Assembly (NCBI GenBank): GCA_016713735.1
Contig: JADJOP010000036.1
Span: 1-36,668 of the forward strand
DNA length: 36,668 nt
From: Bryobacterales bacterium
GTDB lineage: Bacteria > Acidobacteriota > Terriglobia > Bryobacterales > Bryobacteraceae
Reading direction: 5' to 3'
This document shows, piece by piece, positions 14,781 through 24,600 of this stretch. Each line of letters begins with the position of its first letter. Within the stretch, counting starts at the first letter, position 1. The notes under the pieces were generated by a model, which was given only the letters and a program-made list of their open reading frames with translations, ran no database searches and was not told the origin of the DNA. The position numbers and the translations under genes were made by a program.

Positions 14781-17322
14781 CTACAGCCCAGCCTGACGCG
14801 CCAGTTTGTAGATCCAGGCGGCGCGCCACGACTTCCGTGTCTGCGCGTCAGCCAGTTCCTGGTAGAGCGGCTCCAGCAGCGCTTTCGCTTCGGCCGTCCT
14901 CCCATGCGCCGTATGCGCTCCGGCCAGCGCGGCATCGGCGTACGACCGCATCCAGTGTTTCGGCGCCAGCGCTTCAGCGAAAATCTTCCGCGCTCCCTCG
15001 GCGGGAACCAGCGCCTCCCTCCCGCGCCCCGTTTCGATCAGGGCCGCCGCCAGTACCACCCGCGCAAAGCCCCGTTCAATCCGCGGCAGCGGCTGCATCC
15101 GTTCGAGCGCCGCCACCACCTGGGCCGCCCAGCGCGCCGCCTCGCCCGCCTGGTTCTGCTCCAGCCGCAAATTGGCATACTTCAGCGCTGTGTTCCAGTA
15201 GGGCAACCGCTCTTTCCCCGTGTTGTTCTCATGCACGGCCAAAACCTGCTCCAGCGTTGCAGCCGCCTCTTTCAGCCGCCCGGCCCCCTGCTGGCATACC
15301 GCCATGTTGGAAAGCGACGTTGCCAGCTCCGCGCTGTTCTCGCCGAGGAACCTCCGGTAGTGCCCATGCGCGTCGAGATAGATCCGCTCAGCCTCTTCGT
15401 AGCGGCGCAGCGTGGCGTAGGTGTTGGCCAGATTGTTCAACGACCGCGCCAGCGTCACGTGGCCCTCCGGATAGAGCGCCTTCTCCAGTTCAATGGCCTG
15501 TTCGAAGTATCGCCGCGCCTCCTCGAACTTCCCCTGCCGGAAATAGAGCCCTCCGATCTCATCCAGGGCAATGGCAGCCGTGGGGTTCCTTCCCTCACCC
15601 TGGCCGCGCGCCAAGGCAAGCGAACGCTGCAGCGCCTGATCCGCGCTGGCAAAATCCCCCGTGTTCTTCAGAGCACGCCCATAGCTGCGCAGGTACTTTG
15701 CCTGTTCGCCGGCAGCCACCTTGCCCCGCTCCGCCGCCGCCACAGCCTCGCCGCACAACTTGGCCGCCGGCCCGTAGTTGGCTGCCTGATACAGCGCCAG
15801 GCAATGCTGCTCCAGCGCCGCCGCCTCCAGCACAGCGTCCGCCGGACGGAGGCGCCGCGCGCTGGCCACCGCCTCGCTGGCCCGCCTTTTCGGCCTCTTC
15901 AAACCGCCCCAGTTGCGCCGTTGAGGCCGCCAGCCCGGTCCAGGCCACCGCCTGCCTGCGCGCATCTCCGCCGGCCTGGTCGAGAATCCCTCGATAGAGG
16001 CTCGACGAGCGTTCAAACAACCCCAACCCCGCATACGCCCCGGCCATCGTCTCAGTCAAATCCAGCCGCGTCTCCGGGTCGATGGCCGCCGTGCGGATCG
16101 ACTGCGCGCCCTCGTCCAGCAGTTGCCGCGTCGTCAGCCGGTTGCCCTGGTTCAGCTCCGGATCGGAGGCCTGAAACAGCCCCTGCAAAAACGAAGCCAC
16201 CGTCGCCGCCCGCTCCCGCTGGCGCGAGATCTCTCGGTTCTTCTGCAGCGTCACCACCACCGCCCCCACCAGCAGCGCCAGCGCCAGTCCGGCCATCGCA
16301 AACGCCGCCTGGTGCCGCCGCGCCAGCTTGGAAAGCACATAGCGGAAGTTGCGCTGCCTGGCCTCCACCGGCAGGCCCTGCTGGAACCGCTCCAGGTCCG
16401 CCGCCAGGTCCGCCGCGCTCGCATAGCGCTCGGCCGAATCCGCGCGCGTGGCTCGCTGCGCGATGGCCCGCACGTCGGCCGGCTTGTCGGCGCCCGTCAC
16501 CTTGTCCAGCAGCATACCCAGCGAATACACATCCGAGGCCGTGGTTACATCCTCGCCCCGCATCTGCTCCGGACTGGCATACTCCGGCGTCGCCGCGCGA
16601 AACACCGTCGATGTCCGTTCGCCTCCCGCCCCCGCCGCGTCCAACGCCTTGGCAATGCCGAAATCGAGCAGCTTCACATGTCCTGTCGCCGTCACCATCA
16701 CATTCGATGGCTTCAGGTCGCGGTGCACAACCAGCCGCTGGTGCGCATAGTGCACCGCCAGCGCCGTCTCCCGCACCAGCGCCAGTTGCCGCGCCAGCGG
16801 CTTGCCCGCGCAATGCCGCAACAGGTCCTCGCCCTCCACATATTCCAGGACGAGATACGGCAGCCCGTCGCCGGTGATGCCGCCGTCGTGCAGCTTGCAG
16901 ATGTTGGGATGCTCCAGCCGCGCCGCAATCTGCCGTTCGGTCTCGAATCGCGTCAGAATCTGCTTCGCCATGGCCTCGGTGAGCAGCGTCGGCAAAGCGA
17001 TGATCTTCACCGCCACCCGCTGCTCGTAGCCCGCCGCGCGCTCGGCCCGGTACACCACGCTCATCCCGCCCTGCCCGATCTCCTCAAGCAACCGCCACGG
17101 CCCAATCCCGGCCCCCGCCGCCGGCTTCCGCGTCGCCAGCAGATCGGCATCCAGATACCCTTCCGCGGCCTGGCTTGCCGCCATCAGGCTCTCCACCTCG
17201 GCCCGCACCGCCGCGTCGCCTTCGGGATGCCGCGCCCACGCCTCCGCCCGCTCTGCTTCCGGCAAGGCAAACAGCTCGTCCAGGATTGCAGCGGCGCGCT
17301 GCCAGCGGTCATCGTTGCCCAT
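14781..17322 (-). CDS. Hanks-type Ser/Thr protein kinase with TPR sensor part (one frameshift)
   Basis: It is about 847 residues. The kinase domain occupies roughly residues 72-330: GQGGMSVVYRAE (P-loop), VAVKII (lysine), HRDLKPSNVM (catalytic loop), LLDFGIA (metal aspartate), ATPEYASPEQ and SDVYSLGMLL. A transmembrane helix (AFAMAGLALALLVGAVVVTL) follows near 345, then a helical region with many TPR units (for example YFRQGKFEEARRYFEQAIEL and LANTYATLRRYEEAERIYLD). A GGG/GG run near 15885 shifts the frame (EEAEKA to ASEAVASARRL); one base repairs it. Kinases of this build, paired with an ECF sigma, are very common in Acidobacteria. The ATG overlaps the sigma gene by 14 bases, so translation is coupled. 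Confidence 0.9.
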
Positions 17323-17878
17323 TGTGGTCCTGTGCGGAGGGATTTAACTCACGATACAACCACGCCCGCGCAATCAGCCAGTCCCGCTGCACCGTGGCCG
17401 GACTCACCGCCAGGTGGCCGGCGATCTCCTCGCCGCTCATCCCCCCAAAAAACCGCATCTCCACCACCTGCGCCCGCCGCGCATCCATCTCCGACAGCCG
17501 CGTCAGCGCCTCATCGAGCTCCGTAAAGTGCGACAGATCCGCCCCCAGCAGCAATCCCTCGTCCAGGGAAACCACCGCCCCCCGCCGCTTCTCCGCCGTC
17601 TGCTTCCGCGCGTGATCCACCAAAATCCGCCGCATCGCCTGCGCCGCCACGGCGAAAAAATGCCCCCGGCTCTGCCAGTCCACCTCGTGCTGCCCCAACA
17701 GCCGCAGGTAGGCCTCGTGCACAAGCGCCGTGCTCTGCAGCGTGTGCCCCGCATTCTCCTGATTCAAATAGCTTTGCGCCAGCCGGCGGAGCTCTCCATA
17801 GAGCAGCGGAAAGAGTTCTGAAAACGCCGCTTCATCCCCTCCCCGCCAGCGCGACAGCAACTGCGTTATGTCGGGCAC
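17309..17878 (-). CDS. ECF RNA polymerase sigma factor (acidobacterial/planctomycete type)
   Basis: The GTG at 17878 is chosen because GGAGAGGG lies 6 bases upstream; an earlier GTG at 17911 lacks a ribosome site. The 189-residue product has region 2 (ELFPLLYGELRRLAQSYL, TALVHEAYLRLL, HFFAVAAQAMRRILVDHAR) and region 4 (VVEMRFFGGMSGEEIAGHLA and VSPATVQRDW), characteristic of the ECF subfamily coupled to Ser/Thr kinases. No anti-sigma gene is present. The kinase encoded immediately downstream in an overlapping frame probably controls it by phosphorylation, which is known for relatives and inferred here. Confidence 0.92.
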   Translation of the reverse strand: MPDITQLLSRWRGGDEAAFSELFPLLYGELRRLAQSYLNQENAGHTLQSTALVHEAYLRLLGQHEVDWQSRGHFFAVAAQAMRRILVDHARKQTAEKRRGAVVSLDEGLLLGADLSHFTELDEALTRLSEMDARRAQVVEMRFFGGMSGEEIAGHLAVSPATVQRDWLIARAWLYRELNPSAQDHNGQR

Positions 17879-17954
17879 GGCGCACCCTCTCCGATTTTTT
17901 TCTCCCACCACGTGAGCAAATTGAGCGCCCTCCTGCGCTTATTGGCCGAACATC

Positions 17955-18686
17955 ATGATCCGCACAGCCATCGCCCTCGCTGCCCTCTGCCTCACCCCGG
18001 CCTTCGCCTCCACCCTCACCCTCACATCCCAGGAACTCTACGTCTACGTCGAGTCCGATCCTCCTGCCTACCTATCGAACGCCAGCCCGGAATTCTTCAC
18101 ATCCCTTAATTCCGACAACCTCGGTTCCTATGGTTGGCAAATCGTCAACCCCACCGTCAACCCCTGGACCTCGATTTCCCTCCTCTTCTTCCTCGACGCC
18201 GAATGGGACCTCACCGAAAACCTGGTTTCCAACGAATATGCCGAGTTCTTCGGCCTCGACCTTCCCTCCGGCGCGCCCGCCGGCGCCATTGCCCCCGACT
18301 CCTGGGAAGCCGATGAGCCCGGCTACGTCTTCGGCGACATCTACACCAACGTCAGTTTCAACGGCTTCCTCGACAATACCAATGCCGTCCCCTCCTCCTC
18401 ACCCGACGATGTCTCCCTAGCCTTCCGCTGGACCGCCCTCAACATCGCCCCCGGCGAGACGCTCACCCTCACCCTCCACCACCTCAGCGCCTCCACCACC
18501 GGCATCGGCCACTTCGACCCCGACTCGGGCGCCTCCTTCTTCGTCGCCGGTTATCTCGAACGTACCCCCGGCCCGTCTGACCCAGGCCCCGATCCAAGCC
18601 CCGTGCCTGAGCCATCCACTGCCTTGCTGATGCTCGCCGGCCTCGCCGCCCTCGCCGTTCCTTGCCGCAATAAGTTCCGGAGCTAA
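17955..18686 (+). CDS. PEP-CTERM exported protein
   Basis: The intact frame has 243 residues: signal peptide 1-18 (MIRTAIALAALCLTPAFA), a beta-rich extracellular domain with many aromatic and acidic residues, and a proline-rich linker (DPGPDPSPVPEPS). The end is the PEP-CTERM sorting signal: VPEPS, a hydrophobic helix (TALLMLAGLAALAVP) and basic CRNKFRS. PEP-CTERM proteins are cut and anchored or released by an exosortase, usually with exopolysaccharide genes elsewhere. The next gene starts 3 bases after the stop, so the two secreted proteins are probably made together. The gene diverges from the ECF sigma. Confidence 0.88.
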   Translation: MIRTAIALAALCLTPAFASTLTLTSQELYVYVESDPPAYLSNASPEFFTSLNSDNLGSYGWQIVNPTVNPWTSISLLFFLDAEWDLTENLVSNEYAEFFGLDLPSGAPAGAIAPDSWEADEPGYVFGDIYTNVSFNGFLDNTNAVPSSSPDDVSLAFRWTALNIAPGETLTLTLHHLSASTTGIGHFDPDSGASFFVAGYLERTPGPSDPGPDPSPVPEPSTALLMLAGLAALAVPCRNKFRS

Positions 18687-18689
18687 GCC

Positions 18690-21600
18690 ATGCGCCAGAT
18701 TCTCATCCCCTCGTTCCTCCTGCTCACCGGTTGGGCCCTCTTCTTTGGCCAGGCGAGCCCCGACCTCACTGTCGAGGCCATCTCCACCGCCGGCGTCGCC
18801 ACCGATTCGCAGACCCTCGCCGTCTCCGGTTCGCTCACGCCCACCATCCGCAATCTGGGCGCCGGGGCGGCAAGCTCCTTCCTCGTCCGCGTCTATGAGG
18901 ACCGCAATAGCAACGCCGTCTACAACGCCGGTGTCGACGCGCTGCTCGGCTCCACCACCATCGCCAGCCTCGGCGCCGGCGCCACCGCCGCCCCCTCCAT
19001 TCCGCTCAGCGGCACACTCCAGTTCGCCGGCAACATCCTCTATGTGCACGCCGACGCCGCCAACGCCGTCACCGAAAGCAACGAGTCCAACAACACCCGC
19101 CACTCCGGCCAAGGGGCCACCTTCACCCCCGGCGCGGGCGGCCTCAACCCCTCCGTTCTCTGGGAGCGCCGCACCTTTACCGTGCTCCCCACCAGCCGCC
19201 GCGTCACCAGCCCCCTTGCCGTCGGCGACCTCGATGGCGATGGCTTCCCGGAAATCGTCTTCTCCACCTACGTCTCCAACGAGGACTTGAACGGCCATCT
19301 CCGCATCCTCGACGGCCGCACTGGCGCGGAGAAGTTCACCCAAACCGATCCTGCACTCGAAGTCCGTCCCACCGCCGGCATCTCCCTCGGCGACATTGAC
19401 GCCGACGGCCGTCCCGAAATCGTCACCCTCGACGAAGCCTGCCAGGTCATCGCGTTCGAACACGACGGCGTGTTCAAATGGCGCGGCGCTGTCTCCGTGG
19501 CCACCGGCGGCCGATGCTTCGGTGGCGTCAACATCGCCGATCTCAACCGTGACGGAACTCCCGAAATCGTCGCCGGCCGCCGTGCCTACTCCAACACCGG
19601 CGCCCTGCTCTGGACGGGTACGGGCCTGAACGGCGGCGATCTCGGTCCGCTTACTTACGCCGTCGACCTGAGCGGCGACGCCAACCTCGAAGTGGTTGTC
19701 GGCCCCACGGTGTATAACTCCACCGGCGGCATCCTCTTCAACCGCAGCGCCACTTACGCCGAGGCCTACTCCGCCACCGCCGACATCGACGGCGACGGGC
19801 TCCCAGAGATTGTGTTCAAGCCGCGTCTTCAGCAAGTCGCCGTTGCACTGGAAAACGACGGGACTACCAAATGGTCTGCGCCCTGGCCCCAGGGCGGCGG
19901 CGGACCGCCCACCATTGGGAACTTCGACTCCGACCCCGAGCCCGAGATCGGCATCGCCGCGCTCACCGAATACCGCGTCTACGAGGCCAACGGCACACTC
20001 AAGTGGACCAACAGCATCATCGACTCCAGCTCCGGTGTCACCAGTTCCACCATTTTCGACTTCGACAATGATGGCATTGTCGAAGTGGTGTTCGCCGATC
20101 AGGAGTACCTCTACATCTGGCGCGGCACCGACGGTTTCGAACTCTTCCGTGCTTCGCGTCCGAGCGCCACCGGCGTGGAGATGCCCGTGGTCGCCGACGT
20201 GGATGGCAATGGCCACGCCGACATTGTCGTCCCCTATCGCGCCCCCGGCGTTGCCGGCTCTGGCATCGCCGTCTATTACAACAGTTCACTCACCTGGGCA
20301 AAAACAAGAAAGGTCTGGAACCAACCCTCATACTCCATCACACACATCAACGACAACCTCACCATCCCAACCACCTTCACGCCTAACTGGCTGAGCCCGG
20401 GGCTGAACAACTTCCTGCTGAACACGTTCCTCCCCGGCACGGGTTCGCCCACCGCTATCGGCGACTTCACCATCAGCTACCTACGGCGCAACGACGCCGA
20501 GTTCCCCGCCAAGTCCATCCTCGCCGCCCGCGTCGGCAACGGCGGCGCGGCGGATCTCGTCGCCGCCAGCGTGCAGTTCCGCCTCGGCTCCGGCGGTCCG
20601 CTGCTCTGCTCCACCGCCACCACCGTCATCCTTGCTCCCGGCGCCTTCCAGGATGTCTCCTGCGAATACCTCAACCCCACGCCCGGCCCGCAAACCATCG
20701 TCGCCACCGTCGACCCCGCCAACCTCCTCAACGAAGCCGACGAGAACAACAACGCGGCGGGAGCGCTGCTCACCATCGGCCTCGGCCCCAACGTCACCGT
20801 CAGCGGCCTCACCGTCCGCGCCCGCGACGCCGCCATCGATCTCAAGTGGACGCCCATCCCCGGCGCCGCCGCCTACAACATCTACCGCCGCGCCGGTTCC
20901 AATCCCTACGCTCTCCACCGCGCCGCCTACGTCAACGCCCTCGGCGCGTTTGCCGACACAGGCCTCACCAACAACACCGTCTACTCCTACCAGGTCCGCT
21001 GGCTCAACTCCACAGGTGTGGAGTCCGCCCCCGGTACCGAGGCTAGCGCCATGCCCATCCCGCGTACCCAGCGCAACGACACCGCCCCCACCATCACCAG
21101 CCTCCCCGTCACCCAGGCCCGCGCCGGAGCGCTCTATCAATACCAAATGCTCGCCTCCGATCCCGACGCCGGCCAAACCAAGACCTTCGAAATCCAATCC
21201 CCGCCCACCGGCTTGACCATCCACCCAACGAGCGGCCTCATCCAGTGGACCCCGCTCACCAACCAGGCCGGCACCCACCGCATCCTCGCCTCCGTCCGCG
21301 ACTCCCGCAACCGCGTCACCATCCAGTACTTTGATGTCTTCGTCGAAACCCAGCTCATCAACACCGCGCCCTCCATCACCAGTTCGCCCATCTCCAGCGC
21401 CATCGTCGGCCGCCCCTACGCCTACACCATGCGCGCCAGCGACCCCGACGCGGGTGACCTGCTCACCTTCTTCTTCAGTGCCGCCCCCTTCGGCATGGGC
21501 ATCCACCCCACCACCGGCGTCCTCTCCTGGACCCCGTCGCTCGCGCAAACCGGCCCCCACAACGTCATCGCCGGCGTCCGCGACCTGGCCGGCTTCACGC

Positions 21601-24600
21601 GCCTTCAGTCGTTCACCATCCAGGTGACCAACCCCAACCGCCAGCCCACCATCACCAGCACCGCGCCCACCGCCGGCGCCATCGGCAACACCTACTCCTA
21701 CACGCCCGCCGCCACCGATCCCGACCCCGGCGACATTCTCAGTTGGTCGCTCGTCGAGGCTCCCACCGGCGCCACCATCAACTCCGCCTCCGGCCTGGTC
21801 CTGTTCAACGCTGCCGCTCCCGGCGCCTATCCCTTCACCATCGAGGTCGCCGACCTCCTCGGCGCCTTCCACCGCCAGAGCTTCACCGTCAACATCGCCG
21901 CCATCGTCAACAACCCGCCTGTCTTCACCTCCACTCCACCCACCAACGTCGAAGCCGGCCAGTCGCTCGTCTATCAGGCCGCCGCCACCGACCCTGAAGC
22001 CGACACCATCCTCTTCTCCCTCGTCTCCGGCCCCAACGGCATGGCCATCACCCCCACCGGCCGCCTCACCTGGACCATCCCCAACAACGCCGCGGGCTCG
22101 CAAAACGTCGTCCTCCGCGCCGCCGATCCTTCCGGCGCCTCCTCCCAGCAGGCCTTCACACTCACCATCGCTCCCATCGACACCACCCCTCCCACCATCA
22201 GCATCCTCAGCCCCGCCAACGACGCCCTGGTCGCCGGCGAAGTCCCCGTCACCGGCACCGTCACCGACGCCAACCTCGTCTCCTGGAAGCTCGAATACCA
22301 GATCTCCGGCGGCGCTTCCTGGGTTCTGCTCAACGAGGGCACAACCCCCGTCACCAACGGTCCGCTCGGCGTCCTGCCCGCCACCCTGCTCGCCAACAAC
22401 CCCTACGTGCTCCGGCTCAGCGCCTTTGACCGCCGCCAGGGTCTCTTTGTCCAGAACATCGTCCGCGTCGGCGGCGACACCGTCAAACTCGGCGCCTTCA
22501 CGCTCGACTACACCGACCTCCGACTGCCCTCCCTCGGCCTCCCCCTCACCGTCCAGCGCCGCTACGATTCCCGCAAGCCATACTGGAACGACTTCGGCTC
22601 CGGCTGGGCCCTCGGCTTCTCGCAACTCGACCTCCGCACCGACGCCAACTACAACGCCTACGTCACCCTGCCCTCGGGCCGCGAAGCCATCTTCGCCTTC
22701 ACGCCCGTCATGCCCAGCCCCGTCTTCCCCACCTTGGAGAACCGCTATACCGCGCCCCCCGGAGTCGACGACAAGCTCGAAAATCTCGACTGCCCCGCCT
22801 TCCTCGGCGGCGGTCAGGGCCTCGCCTGCCTCGGCGGCGATACCCCCTTTGCCGCCTACAGCCCCAAGCGCTGGCGCCTCACCACCAAAGAGGGAACCAT
22901 CTTTACACTCGACCACTCCGTGATCACCCGCATCGAAGACCGCGCCGGCAACTGGATGCAGATCACCCCCACCGGCATCACCTCCTCCGATGGCCGCAAT
23001 GTGCAATTCCAGCGCGACGGCTCGGCCCGCATCACCCAGATCACCGACGCCCGCGGCTACCGCCATCTCTACGCCTACGACTCGCTGGGCCGCCTCATCC
23101 AACACACCGATCCGGCCAACAAGGTCACCCTCTTTGAATACGCCGCCGCCTCCCACCGCATCTCGCGCATCGTCGGCCCTGGCGGCTGCGAAGCCGTGCG
23201 CCAGGAGTTTGACGCCGCCGGCCGCCTCAGCGCCCGCATCGATAGCGCCGGCCTGCGCACCGAGTACACCTACGACCTGCCCGGCCGCCGCCTCATCAAG
23301 CTCCTCCCCGGCCCCATCACCACCATCGAGACCTACGACGCCGCCGGCAATGTCCTCAGCTTCCAGGACGGTGAAGGCCAGCTCCGCCAATACGCCTACG
23401 ACGCCAGCGGCCGCCGCACCCTCACCATCATGCCCAGCGGACGCCGCATCGCCCGCACCTTCGACGCCAATGGCAACCCCGCCACCGAGGAAGACGGTCC
23501 CAACGGCGGCCCCTTCCTCATCACCTCCTACCAGTGGACCCCGGAAAACCTCCTCGCCCGCATCACCCGCCCCAACGGCGACTACCAGACCTTCTCCTAC
23601 AACACCCTCGGCAACCTCACCCACACCCGCATCTTCAACGCCGCCACCACGCAGGTGGAAGAGCAGCTCTTCACCTACGACGCCCAGGGCCGCCTGCTCA
23701 GCGAAGCCGGTGAGCGCGGCATCTTCCAGTACTCCTACGACGCCGCCGGCAACCTCTTCCGCATCACCGACGGCGCCGGACGCATCCGCAACTTCGTCTA
23801 TGACTCCACGGGCAATATCGTCACCGCCTACAACGGAGCGGGCGAGCGCTTTGACCGCTCCTGGGACGGCTACGGCCTGCCCGGTCCGGTCACCATTGCC
23901 GGCGCGCTCTTCCGCACCCAATCCTGGAACGAGTTCGGCCTCCCCGCCGCCACCGGCAACGCCCTCGGCCAGAGCTTCCAGTTCGCCTACTCCTGCAGCG
24001 GCGAGCTTTCGCAGGTCACCGATCCCCTCAATGGCCTCACCCGCTACACCCGCAACGGCCTCGGCTCCATCACCGCCATGGTTGATGCGCTCAACCGCAC
24101 CACCGCCTACACCTACGACCGCAACGGTCTCCGCACCTCCCGCACCAGCCCCGCCGGCGACGTGCACAACGAAACCTATACGCCCGACGGCAATCTCGCC
24201 TCCTCCAACACCGGCCTCGGCCCCGTGCAGTTCACCTACGACGCCTACGGCCGCAAGCTCACCGAATCCACCGCCGCCCGCACCGAGACCTTCTCCTACG
24301 ACACCCGCGGCCGCGTCACCAGCATCGTCTCCACCGGCGTCAACCCCGGCACGATGAGCTTCACCCACAACGCCGCCAACCGCCTCACCTCCGTCACTGA
24401 CCGCTTCGGCCACACCGTCTCCTACACCTACGACTCCTTTGGCCGCCGCGCCTCCATGACCGCCCCCGACGGCGCCGTCACCACCTACCTCTACGACGCC
24501 TCCGGCCGGATCTCCCGCATCACCACCGGAGCCAACTGGGCCGAATACTCCTACGACTCCAGCGCCCGCCGCTCCGGCCTCCTCTATAGCAACGGCGTCC

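Noticed and set aside
14414..17526. Long plus-strand frames opposite the kinase gene
   Set aside because: Proline/arginine-rich antisense shadows of the kinase and TPR coding sequence.
20481..24413. A 1310-codon open frame on the minus strand opposite the RHS gene
   Set aside because: It is a shadow of a high-GC gene: glycine/valine/alanine-rich with no motifs, while the plus strand shows clear domains throughout.
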